A DNA stretch of 64,000 nucleotides, from NCBI RefSeq assembly GCF_033366695.1, contig NZ_JAOBTQ010000001.1, positions 992,001-1,056,000 on the forward strand, read 5' to 3'. Numbering within the stretch: position 1 is the stretch's first letter; each line of letters starts with the position of its first letter. A program made the position numbers and the translations under genes. Positions 35,174 through 43,208 of this stretch are shown piece after piece. Source of the DNA: Streptomyces sp. SCL15-4 (GTDB lineage: Bacteria; Actinomycetota; Actinomycetes; Streptomycetales; Streptomycetaceae). Under the pieces are notes generated by a model, which worked only from the letters and a program-made list of their open reading frames with translations, was not told the origin of the DNA and searched no databases.

Positions 35174-36031
35174 TCAGTCCGCCGTGGCGTGCGGACCGTC
35201 CGGGCGGGTGGCGCGCTGGCGGACCGTCTCGCGGGCGAGTTCCTCCGTCTCGGGTCCGGGAAGCCGCTCGTAGCCGTCCTCGGTGATGGCCGAGAGAACG
35301 GGATAGATGCGGCGGTGCAGGTCGGGGCCGCCGGTGGCCGAGTCGTCGTCCGCCGCGTCGTAGAGCGCCTGGAGCGCGGCGAGGGCGGCCTCGCGGCGGG
35401 TCAGGGACGGCCGGTACAGCTTCTTCAGCGCGCCCCGGGCGTACGGGGAGCCGCTGCCCTCGACGTGGAAGTCCTGTTTCTCGTACAGCCCGCCGGCCGC
35501 GTCGAAGCCGAAGATCCGGCCGCGCCCGCCACCGGGCCCGGTGAGGTCGTAACCGACCAGCAGCGGGACGACGACGAGCCCCCGCATCGCCTGGGCGAGG
35601 TTCTGCCGGATCATGGCCGCGAGCCGGGTCGCCTTGGCGCCGAGGGTCATCGGGACGCCCTCGATCTTCTCGAAGTGGGCCAGCTCCACCTGGTAGAGCC
35701 GCACCATGTCCAGGGCGAGGCCGACGGTGCCCGCGAACGCGACGGCCGTGTGCTCGTCGGCCGGATGCACCTTCTCCAGATCCCGCTGGGCGATGAGGTT
35801 GCCCATCGTGGCCCGCCGGTCGCCGGCGATCAGCACGCCGTCGCGGAAGGTCAGCGCGAGCACGGTGGTGCCGTGCGGAAACCGGCCGGGCGCCACGGGG
35901 ACGCCGGGCGGCAGGGCGGGCGCGGTGGGCAGCAGCCCGGGGCGGTGCGCGGCCAGGAACTCGGTGAAGGACGAGGTCCCCGGTGTGAAGAAGGCCTCGT
36001 CCGGCAGGCCCGCGCTGTCGTTCCCCGGCAT
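35174..36031 (-). CDS. Orphan 20S proteasome beta-subunit paralog
   Basis: 285 residues in the form of a PrcB precursor: a 54-residue propeptide, then the cleavage site HG-TTVLAL. Counting Thr55 as Thr1 of the mature enzyme, Asp17 (in GDRRAT) and Lys33 (in DLEKVHP) fall exactly where the catalytic residues should be, and the mature chain continues with the usual AFAGTVGLALDMVRLYQVELAHFEK and SGSPYARGALKKLY. So it should be an active Ntn hydrolase. No prcA, pup, mpa/arc, dop or pafA lies beside it, unlike the normal proteasome locus. It may replace PrcB in a variant 20S core, perhaps under stress. GGAGGGGGAG precedes the ATG. Confidence 0.9.
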   Translation of the reverse strand: MPGNDSAGLPDEAFFTPGTSSFTEFLAAHRPGLLPTAPALPPGVPVAPGRFPHGTTVLALTFRDGVLIAGDRRATMGNLIAQRDLEKVHPADEHTAVAFAGTVGLALDMVRLYQVELAHFEKIEGVPMTLGAKATRLAAMIRQNLAQAMRGLVVVPLLVGYDLTGPGGGRGRIFGFDAAGGLYEKQDFHVEGSGSPYARGALKKLYRPSLTRREAALAALQALYDAADDDSATGGPDLHRRIYPVLSAITEDGYERLPGPETEELARETVRQRATRPDGPHATAD

Positions 36032-36102
36032 GGCTCCCCCTCCAGTCGGATGGCATGTACCCGACTCCTACCTGCCGGGAGGACGCGGGAAACTTCCGGC
36101 CG

Positions 36103-37050
36103 TCACAGGGCTTTGCGCCGCACCAGCACCCCGAGCACCAGCAGACCGGGCAGCAGCGGCAGCCAGACCGTCAGCAGCCGGTAGCCGAGCACCGCGGACG
36201 CCGCGCCGGCGCCGGAGGTGCCGGCGGCGGTCAGGGCGAGGGCCAGCGCGGCGTCCAGCGAGCCGAGCCCGCCCGGAGTGGGCAGCAGGGCGGCGGCGCT
36301 GCTCGCGGCGAGGTACAGCAGCGCCACCTGGAGCGGGGCGAGCGCCACCCCGACGGCCCGGATGACGGCGATGAGGACCAGCGCGTGCAGCACGGCGAAG
36401 GCCAGGGAGCCGCCCCACAGGGCCGCCGCGCGGGCCGGGCGGGCGTGCAGGGCGCGGACGTCGGCGAGGACGGTGGCGAGCGCAGGCCGGCACCGCGACC
36501 ACCAGGGTGTGAGCGGCAGCAGCGCGAGCAGGACGGCCACGCCCGAGGCGGCGGCGACCACCGGCGGGGACGGCCGGGGCAGGCGCAGCAGCCCGGGACA
36601 GGCCGGGGCGAGCAGGGCGATCAGCACCAGGCGGACGACAGCGCCCGCGGCGGCCTTGACGGCGAGCGCGCCGGCCGCGCGCCCGGCGGGCAGCCCGCAG
36701 CGCATCAGATAACGCAGGTTCACCGCGCCCGCGCCGATCCCCGCGGGCAGCAGGTGACCCGCGGCGGAGGCGGCGAACTGGGCGGCGAACAGCCGGGGGC
36801 CGGGCAGCCGCCGGACGACGGCGCCCTGCTGGGCGAGCGCGGAGGCCGCCCAGGTGCCCGCGGCCGCCACCGCGCCGGTCAGCAGCCAGCCGTGGTCGGC
36901 GACCGCCAGCCGTCCGGCCCCGCTCTCCACCGCGGGCCAGTGCCGGCGGGCCAGGTACAGCGCGCCGAGGAGTACGGCTAGGCAGCCGCCGGCGTGCCAG
37001 TAGACGCGCCGGCGGCCGAGGGAGGCGGCGAGGCCGGCCGGCGAGGTCAT
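36103..37050 (-). CDS. YbhN/UPF0104-like flippase-type membrane protein
   Basis: 315 residues with about eight membrane helices and the features of the lysylphosphatidylglycerol synthetase membrane-domain family (YbhN/AglD): AAQFAASAAGHLLPAGIGAGAVNLRYLMRCGLP near the N-terminus and LLPTPGGLGSLDAALALAL near the C-terminus, where the P-x-P-G-G-x-G pattern is diagnostic. Members move lipids or lipid-linked sugars across the membrane. The ATG overlaps the stop of the upstream glycosyltransferase gene (ATGA), so the two form an operon and are probably one pathway for making a surface glycan or glycolipid. Confidence 0.85.
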   Translation of the reverse strand: MTSPAGLAASLGRRRVYWHAGGCLAVLLGALYLARRHWPAVESGAGRLAVADHGWLLTGAVAAAGTWAASALAQQGAVVRRLPGPRLFAAQFAASAAGHLLPAGIGAGAVNLRYLMRCGLPAGRAAGALAVKAAAGAVVRLVLIALLAPACPGLLRLPRPSPPVVAAASGVAVLLALLPLTPWWSRCRPALATVLADVRALHARPARAAALWGGSLAFAVLHALVLIAVIRAVGVALAPLQVALLYLAASSAAALLPTPGGLGSLDAALALALTAAGTSGAGAASAVLGYRLLTVWLPLLPGLLVLGVLVRRKAL

Positions 37051-38495
37051 GAGCCGGCGCCCGGGACGACGTAGTACAGCCGGACCGCGCCGACGGCCGC
37101 GGGCGTCCAGCCGCGGGCGTAGCCGGGCGGCGCGGCGCCCGGCGGCACCAGCGCGGCGACCGGGATCCGCCGGGCTGCGCGGGCGAGGGCGGCGCGGGTG
37201 GTGTTGGCGTTGTGCCCGGCGGTCGCGGCGGAGGCGCAGCCGGCGGCGTACGCGACCGGGATGGCCTCGTGACCGGTGAGCAGGCAGGGCGGGCGGACGC
37301 CCCGGCGGTGCAGCTCGGCCGCGGTCCGGGCCCAGGCCTCGCGCGCCCGGATGTGGGTGCCGGCCACCCGGTGGGCGAGGGTGAGCTGCGCTCCGAGGTG
37401 CACGGCGAGCCCGGCGCAGAGCAGCACCCGGGCGCGCGGTCGGCGGGCGGTCGGCAGGCGGGCGAGGACGTCGGCGACCGGAACGGCCAGGAGGGCGTAG
37501 GCGGGCAGCAGGAAGCGGGGTGCGGCGTAGCCGATCAGGAACAGGTAGGGGAAGGCGGCGGTCGCCGCGCAGGCCAGCGGCAGGAGGGTGGGCGCGGGAC
37601 GGCGGGCGCGGACGGCGACGGCCGCCGCGAGCACGGCCAGCGGCGGCAGCGCGCACCACCAGAAGGCGTACAGCGGGTGCGGCAGGGCGTCCGCGCACGG
37701 CCGGCACAGGGTCCGCCCGCCCAGGCTGCGCAGCTGGTCCACCACGGCGAGGTGCCAGCCGAGGCCGCCCTGGATCGCCGAGCCGTCGGCCAGCCGCCGG
37801 GCCAGGCCGCCGTAGCGCGCGTACGCCTCGGCCACCCACTCGACGGCACCGGCGGCGAGCCCGGCCGACAGCACGAGCACCGGCCTCCACTGACGGCGCG
37901 CCAGACCGGCGGCGCACAGCGGCAGGGCCGCCCACACCGCGTCCACCGGCCGCATCCAGGCCATCAGCGCCGCGCCGCCCGCCAGACCCCACAGGGCCGC
38001 CGTGCCACCGGTGCGGGCGCGCAGGAAGCAGCCGACGGCGGCCAGGGCGCCGAGGGCGACCCAGAGGTTGGGCATGGCCTGCGGGCCGTAGAAGAGGGTC
38101 ACCCACAGGGACGCGAACAGGCCGCCGGCCAGGGCCAGCACGCGGACGGGGAACAGTCCGCGCCAGGCGCGCAGGGCCCAGAACAGGGCGAGGCCGGACA
38201 GCAGGGCGAGGTAGAGCCGCAGCAGCGCGGTGGACGACGTCCAGGACGCGACGGGCGCCACCAGCAGCGACACGCCGCGGGCGCGGGGCGCGCTGAAGAA
38301 GGCGGCGGGGGCGTGGTGGCCGACCTGGCTGACGTACACCGTCTCGTCCCAGCCGAGGCCCAGGCCGGTGCCGACGACGAGGAGTTGGGCCAGGGTGAAG
38401 GCCGCGGCGACGGCGGCGAGCGGCCGGGCGGCGGGCACGGGGCGGGAGCGCGCGGGCCTCACCGCGTCGAGTGTCGCGTGCGCGCTGCCGGCCAT
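37047..38495 (-). CDS. GT-C type integral membrane glycosyltransferase
   Basis: 482 residues with about ten to eleven hydrophobic helices. The first periplasmic loop carries GLGWDETVYVSQVGHH, in which the acidic D-E pair is where GT-C enzymes (ArnT/PMT-like, using polyprenyl-phosphate sugars) have their catalytic base. A C-terminal soluble part of about 130 residues has RGVRPPCLLTGHEAIPVAYAAGC. The ATG is preferred to the GTG two codons upstream because GAGGGG then lies at six bases. It is translationally coupled to the flippase-type gene. Donor and acceptor are unknown; the context suggests lipid-linked glycan synthesis. Confidence 0.8.
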   Translation of the reverse strand: MAGSAHATLDAVRPARSRPVPAARPLAAVAAAFTLAQLLVVGTGLGLGWDETVYVSQVGHHAPAAFFSAPRARGVSLLVAPVASWTSSTALLRLYLALLSGLALFWALRAWRGLFPVRVLALAGGLFASLWVTLFYGPQAMPNLWVALGALAAVGCFLRARTGGTAALWGLAGGAALMAWMRPVDAVWAALPLCAAGLARRQWRPVLVLSAGLAAGAVEWVAEAYARYGGLARRLADGSAIQGGLGWHLAVVDQLRSLGGRTLCRPCADALPHPLYAFWWCALPPLAVLAAAVAVRARRPAPTLLPLACAATAAFPYLFLIGYAAPRFLLPAYALLAVPVADVLARLPTARRPRARVLLCAGLAVHLGAQLTLAHRVAGTHIRAREAWARTAAELHRRGVRPPCLLTGHEAIPVAYAAGCASAATAGHNANTTRAALARAARRIPVAALVPPGAAPPGYARGWTPAAVGAVRLYYVVPGAGS

Positions 38496-38662
38496 GACCA
38501 CCCCTCACGTCCCCACGGGTCGTGGTTCCACTGTCCCCCGCCGCCCCGTCAGTGCCGGGAGGCGGGCTGCGAAAACGCGGCCGGACCGACGCGGATCACC
38601 CGGCCGTGCCCGGCGGGCAGGGCCATCCGGCCGACGGCCCTACGCGCTGTAAGGTGGAGGGC

Positions 38663-39034
38663 ATGGTCGGCACAGGGCCCCGTGGCGGTCGGCGGCGCGG
38701 GGCGGGGGAACTGGAGAGCGAGGTACTCGCCGTCCTCTGGTCCGCCGGCCGTCCGCTGACCCCGGCGGAGATCCAGCAGTCGATCGGCGGCGGGCTCGCG
38801 TACAACACGGTCCATACGATCCTCACCCGCCTGTACGACAAGGAACTGGTGCTGCGCGACGCCGGCGGGCGGCGCGGCGCGTACCGTCCGGCCAAGGACG
38901 CGGCGGAGCTGACGGCCCGGGCGATGCACGAGGCCCTGGACCGGGCGCCGGACCCGCCGGCCGCGCTGAGGCACTTCGTGACGGGGCTGGGCGCCGAGGA
39001 GGAACGGGTGCTGCGGGGGTTGCTCGGCGGCTAG
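38663..39034 (+). CDS. BlaI/MecI/CopY family repressor
   Basis: 123 residues with the BlaI winged helix: LESEVLAVLWSAGRPLTPAEIQQSIGGGLAYNTVHTILTRLYDKELVLRD, followed by RRGAYRPAKDAAELTARAMHEAL and a C-terminal dimer part. The site normally cut during induction lies between these parts. GGTGGAGG precedes the ATG. No M56 peptidase (BlaR) or beta-lactamase is adjacent, so its sensor partner is elsewhere or absent; orphan BlaI-like repressors are common in Streptomyces. It is divergent from the glycosyltransferase operon, which may be its target (inference). Confidence 0.88.
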   Translation: MVGTGPRGGRRRGAGELESEVLAVLWSAGRPLTPAEIQQSIGGGLAYNTVHTILTRLYDKELVLRDAGGRRGAYRPAKDAAELTARAMHEALDRAPDPPAALRHFVTGLGAEEERVLRGLLGG

Positions 39035-39110
39035 GTCGCGCCGTAGGAACGCGGTTGCATCCGCCGGAGCGCGGACAACCCCCACGCGCCTGCCTACCGC
39101 GGCCCCTGAT

Positions 39111-41471
39111 TCACCGCGCCCCGCCCGCGGTCGGCGCCCGGTGCCGGGGCTGTGCGGGCGTGGCCCGGCGCACCACCGGTGGTACGGGGCGGACCGCCGG
39201 CTCGTCGGTGGTGACCGTCAGCGGCTCGCCGTGGTGGCGGAGCGTCAGCGGCTCGCCGTCCAGCAGCGCGTACGTCACCTTGTCCGCGCCGATGTCCACG
39301 CGCAGCCGGCGTCCGCGGAAGCCCACGTGGAAGGCGAGGCGGCGCAGCCGTTCGGGCAGGCGGGGCGCGAACCGCAGCCGGTCGCCGTCGCGCCGCATGC
39401 CGCCGAACCCGGCGACCAGCGCCATCCAGGTCCCGGCGAGCGAGGCGATGTGCAGCCCGTCCCGGGTGTTGTGCTCCAGGTCCTGGAGGTCCATCAGCGC
39501 CGCCTCGGTGGTGTAGGCGTAGGCGAGGTCCAGGTGGCCGGTCTGGGCGGCGACGACGGCCTGGCAGCAGGCGGACAGCGAGGAGTCTCGGACGGTCAGC
39601 GGCTCGTAGTAGGCGAAGTTCCGGGCGATCTGCTCCTCGCCGTACTCCTCGAAGAAGTCGCCGCAGGTGTACATCGCCAGCACCAGGTCGGCCTGTTTGA
39701 CGACCTGTTTGCGGTAGAGGTCGAAGTAGGGGAAGTGCAGCAGCAGCGGGTACTGGTCGGGGCGGGTGGCGTCGAAGTCCCAGCGCTGGTAGCGGGTGAA
39801 TCCGGCGTGCTGTTCGTGGACGCCGAGTTCGTCGTTGTAGGGGATGTGCAGGGCGTCGGCGGCGTCCCGCCAGGCCGCGCTCTCCTCCTCGTCCACGCCG
39901 AGCGCCCGGGCCCGGTCCGGGTGGCGTTCGGCCGCGTCGGCGGCGGCGCGCAGGTTCTGCCGGGCCATCAGGTTGGTGTAGGTGTTGTCGTCGGCGACCG
40001 CGCTGTACTCGTCGGGGCCGGTGACGCCGTCGAGGTGGAACACGCCGTGGGAGTCGTGGTGGCCGAGCGACCGCCACAGCCGGGCGGTCTCCACCAGCAG
40101 TTCCACGCCGGTCTCCCTCTCGAAGCCGGTGTCGCCGGTGGCCGCGACGTACCGGACGGCGGCGTCGGCTATGCCGGCGTTGACGTGGAAGGCGGCGGTG
40201 CCGGCCGGCCAGTAGGCGGAGCCCTCCGGGCCGGCGATGGTCCGCCAGGGGAAGGCGGCTCCGGCGAGCCCCAGTTGGGCCGCGCGTTCGCGGGCCTCGT
40301 CCAGGGTGTTGTACCGCCAGCGCAGGGCTTCGGCGACGGCCTGGGGCGCGGTGTGGGTGAGCACGGGCAGCACGAACATCTCGGTGTCCCAGAAGGCGTG
40401 CCCGTCGTAGCCGGAGCCGGTCAGTCCCTTCGCCGGTATCGCGCGTCCCTCGGCGCGGGCCCCGGCCTGAAGGACGTGGAACAGCGCGAACCGGACGGCC
40501 TGCTGGATCTCCTCGTCGCCCTCCACCTCGACGTCGGCGCGGGCCCAGAAGTCGTCCAGACTGGCCCGCTGCTCGGCCAGCAGCCCGTTCCAGCCGTCGT
40601 GCGCGGCGGCGGCGAGCGCGGCGTCGACCTGGTCGGCCATCGCGGGCAGCGACCGGGCGCCGGACCAGCCGTGCGCCACCAGCTTCTCCACCCGCAGCGT
40701 CTGTCCGGGCTCCAGTACGGAGGTGACGGTGAGCCGGGCCACGTCGATGCCGCTCTCGCTGCGGGTGGTGGTGCGGTCGGGGCCGGTGACGACGTGGTCG
40801 GCGGCCACGGCGACCCTGAGGCCGCTGCGCCGGGTGCGGTGCACCAGCCGGAGCCGGCTGCCGGAGGCGAAGTGGTCCTCCTGTTCCAGCGGCGACTTCA
40901 GGGCGCGGGCCGCGCGCGGGTCGCCGTCGGGCTCGGGCAGGCTCTCGTTGGCGACCAGTTCCGACTGGATCACCACCCGGCTGCGGTCGCCGACCGCCTC
41001 CACCTCGTAGGCGACGGCGGCCACGGCCCGCTGGGTCAGCGACACCAGCCGGGTGGAGCGCACCCGGACCGTGGAGCCGGCCGGGGAGGTCCACTCGCAG
41101 GTCCGCTCCAGCACGCCCCGGCGCAGGTCCAGGACGCGTTCGTGGGCGACGAGCCGGCCGTAGCGCAGGTCGAACGGCTCGTCGTCCACCAGCAGCCGGA
41201 TGACCTTGCCGTTGGTGACGTTGATGACGGTCTGCCCGGACTCCGGATAGCCGTAGCCGGCCTCCGCGTACGGCAGCGGGTGCACCTCGTGGACGCCGTT
41301 GAGGTAGCTGCCGGGCAGGCCGTGCGGCTCGCCCTCGTCCAGGTTGCCGCGCCAGCCGACGTGCCCGTTGGACAGCGCGAACACCGACTCGCTCTGCGCG
41401 AGCACGTCGAGGTCGAGGGTGGTCTCCCGGACGGTCCAGGGTTCGACGGCGTACGACCGGTCGGTGATCAC
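39111..41471 (-). CDS. Glycoside hydrolase family 65 disaccharide phosphorylase
   Basis: 786 residues, full length for GH65. Hallmarks: N-terminal domain with ALSNGHVGWRGNLDEG, the linker-barrel AFWDTEMFVLPVL (359-371), the general-acid glutamate in GVTGPDEYSAVADDNTYTN (Glu488) and KQVVKQADLVLAMY (588-601), where phosphorylases bind phosphate. Members cleave trehalose, maltose, kojibiose or nigerose with inorganic phosphate, releasing beta-glucose 1-phosphate. Its ATG overlaps the stop of the upstream mutase gene by four bases, which favours a phosphorylase over a hydrolase. Which disaccharide is used cannot be told. No signal peptide, so it is cytoplasmic. Confidence 0.9.
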   Translation of the reverse strand: MITDRSYAVEPWTVRETTLDLDVLAQSESVFALSNGHVGWRGNLDEGEPHGLPGSYLNGVHEVHPLPYAEAGYGYPESGQTVINVTNGKVIRLLVDDEPFDLRYGRLVAHERVLDLRRGVLERTCEWTSPAGSTVRVRSTRLVSLTQRAVAAVAYEVEAVGDRSRVVIQSELVANESLPEPDGDPRAARALKSPLEQEDHFASGSRLRLVHRTRRSGLRVAVAADHVVTGPDRTTTRSESGIDVARLTVTSVLEPGQTLRVEKLVAHGWSGARSLPAMADQVDAALAAAAHDGWNGLLAEQRASLDDFWARADVEVEGDEEIQQAVRFALFHVLQAGARAEGRAIPAKGLTGSGYDGHAFWDTEMFVLPVLTHTAPQAVAEALRWRYNTLDEARERAAQLGLAGAAFPWRTIAGPEGSAYWPAGTAAFHVNAGIADAAVRYVAATGDTGFERETGVELLVETARLWRSLGHHDSHGVFHLDGVTGPDEYSAVADDNTYTNLMARQNLRAAADAAERHPDRARALGVDEEESAAWRDAADALHIPYNDELGVHEQHAGFTRYQRWDFDATRPDQYPLLLHFPYFDLYRKQVVKQADLVLAMYTCGDFFEEYGEEQIARNFAYYEPLTVRDSSLSACCQAVVAAQTGHLDLAYAYTTEAALMDLQDLEHNTRDGLHIASLAGTWMALVAGFGGMRRDGDRLRFAPRLPERLRRLAFHVGFRGRRLRVDIGADKVTYALLDGEPLTLRHHGEPLTVTTDEPAVRPVPPVVRRATPAQPRHRAPTAGGAR

Positions 41472-42208
41472 CGCTCACCTCCCAGTTCGGCCAGGTCCTT
41501 GACGACGATGTCGGCGCCGTGCGCGTACAGCGCGTCGGTCTGGCCCACCCGGTCCACGCCGACGACACAGCCGAAGTCGCCGGCGCGGCCCGCGTCCATG
41601 CCGGCCAGCGCGTCCTCGAACACGGCCGCGCGGGACGCCTCGACGCCGAGGTCCCGGGCGGCGGCGAGGAAGGTGTCCGGGTGCGGCTTGCCCGGCAGGT
41701 TCCGCTCGGCCGCCACCACGCCGTCGATCCGCACGTCGAAGAAGTGCTCGGCGCCCACCGAGCGCAGCACGTCCCGGCAGTTGGCGCTGGAGGAGACGAT
41801 CGCGGTGCGCAGGCCCGCGGCGCGGACGGCCTCCAGATAGCGCACGGTGCCCTCGTACACCTCGACCCCGCCGGTGCGGATCTTCTCCAGCAGCAGCTCG
41901 TTCTTGCGGTTGCCGAGGCCGTGCACGGTGGCGGCGTCCGGCGGATCGCCGGGCTCGCCCTCGGGCAGGCGGATGTCACGGGAGGCGAGGAAGGCGCGGA
42001 CGCCGTCGGCGCGCGGACGGCCGTCCACGTACTCGTCGTAGTCGGCGTGGACGTCGAACGGCCGTCCCCGTTCGCCGTCGTAGTCGCGCAGGAACGCGTC
42101 GAACGTCTCCTTCCAGGCCGCCGCGTGCACGACGGCCGTCCTGGTGACGACCCCGTCGAGGTCGAAGAGGCAGGCCTGGATGGTGTCGGGCAGACCGAGC
42201 TGAGTCAT
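41468..42208 (-). CDS. Beta-phosphoglucomutase family HAD hydrolase
   Basis: 246 residues, HAD fold with motif I FDLDGV (nucleophile Asp16, acid/base Asp18), a C1 cap (WKETFDAFLRDYDGERGRPFD), motif II TAIVSSS, motif III with Lys in LPGKPHPDTFL, and motif IV FEDALAGMDAGRAG. These are the features of beta-phosphoglucomutase (beta-glucose 1-phosphate to glucose 6-phosphate). It is translationally coupled to the GH65 gene (ATGA overlap), as known for maltose and kojibiose phosphorylase operons, so together they convert a disaccharide and phosphate into glucose plus glucose 6-phosphate. The ATG (MTQLGLPDTIQ) is chosen because codons upstream lack coding character; the ribosome site is weak. Confidence 0.88.
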   Translation of the reverse strand: MTQLGLPDTIQACLFDLDGVVTRTAVVHAAAWKETFDAFLRDYDGERGRPFDVHADYDEYVDGRPRADGVRAFLASRDIRLPEGEPGDPPDAATVHGLGNRKNELLLEKIRTGGVEVYEGTVRYLEAVRAAGLRTAIVSSSANCRDVLRSVGAEHFFDVRIDGVVAAERNLPGKPHPDTFLAAARDLGVEASRAAVFEDALAGMDAGRAGDFGCVVGVDRVGQTDALYAHGADIVVKDLAELGGER

Positions 42209-42293
42209 ACCGAGGACTGTTCCCCGTCCCGGGCACTTAAGCCGGTGGCGCGCACCACATACGGCACGGACGGGTGGTGACACACTCTCCGGT

Positions 42294-42965
42294 GTGCCTG
42301 CGACCATCGGCCGTGTACCGCGGACCTTCGACGACCTCCTCGCCCGTGCCCGTGCCCTGCCCCGGGACGGCCGGCGTGCCCTGCTCGGCATCGCGGGCAG
42401 CCCCGGCGCCGGCAAGTCGACCCTCGCGCGGCGGCTGGTCCGGGCCCTGAACGGTGACGGCGTGCCGTGGGCCGCGCAGGTGCCGATGGACGGGTTCCAT
42501 CTCGCCGACGCCGAACTGGACCGGCTGGGCCGCCGGGACCGCAAGGGCGCGCCGGACACCTTCGACGCGGGCGGCTACGCGGCGCTGCTGCGGCGGCTGC
42601 GGGAGGAAACCGGCGAGGTGGTGTACGCGCCGGGGTTCGAGCGGGTGCTGGAGCAGCCGCTGGCGGGCGCGATCCCGGTGCCGCCCGAGGCCCGGCTGAT
42701 CGTGACCGAGGGCAACTACCTGCTGCTGACGGAGGGTTCGTGGGCGCGGGTGCGGCCGTGCCTGGACGAGGTGTGGTTCTGCGAGGTCGGCGAGGAGGAG
42801 CGGATCCGCCGCCTGGTCGCCCGGCACGAGGAGTTCGGCAAGGAGCGCGCGGCGGCCGTGGCCTGGGCGCGTGGCACGGACCAGCGCAACGCCGACCTGG
42901 TCGCGGCGACCCGGGACCGGGCGGACCTGGTGGTGCCGGCCACCGCGCTGCCGGCCGGCGACTGA
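42294..42965 (+). CDS. P-loop nucleoside/sugar kinase family protein
   Basis: 223 residues with Walker A GIAGSPGAGKST, the substrate block VPMDGFHLADAELDRLGRRDRKGAPDTFD, an acidic Walker-B-like TEGNYLLL, and lid arginines in RIRRLVARHEEFGKERAAA. This is the uridine/pantothenate-kinase-like branch that includes the fructose-transport-associated kinase FrcK. The GTG start overlaps an intergenic region of only 85 bases shared with the divergent mutase/GH65 operon, so it may belong to the same sugar pathway. Substrate is not known. Confidence 0.85.
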   Translation: MPATIGRVPRTFDDLLARARALPRDGRRALLGIAGSPGAGKSTLARRLVRALNGDGVPWAAQVPMDGFHLADAELDRLGRRDRKGAPDTFDAGGYAALLRRLREETGEVVYAPGFERVLEQPLAGAIPVPPEARLIVTEGNYLLLTEGSWARVRPCLDEVWFCEVGEEERIRRLVARHEEFGKERAAAVAWARGTDQRNADLVAATRDRADLVVPATALPAGD

Positions 42966-43208
42966 CGCCGCCCGTCCTGTTCGTTCCCGTGGACCTCACC
43001 GCCACGGGCTCGCTCACGGAGACCTTCGAAAGGCCGAGGTGAGGGCCGCGCGTTCACCCGTCGTACACGCTCCGGTCGCCGCGGCCTTCCCACCGGGTCA
43101 CCAACCCGCCCTAGACATGCACCCGTTCACCCCGCACTCCGCAACGGGATCGCACCACCGCGCACACCGGCGCGGGCGTTCCCGGCGACCCTTCCGAGAG
43201 GCACACGC

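Noticed and set aside
39141..41840. A plus-strand open frame of about 900 codons antisense to GH65
   Set aside because: Shadow of the GH65/mutase genes, which have full catalytic motifs.
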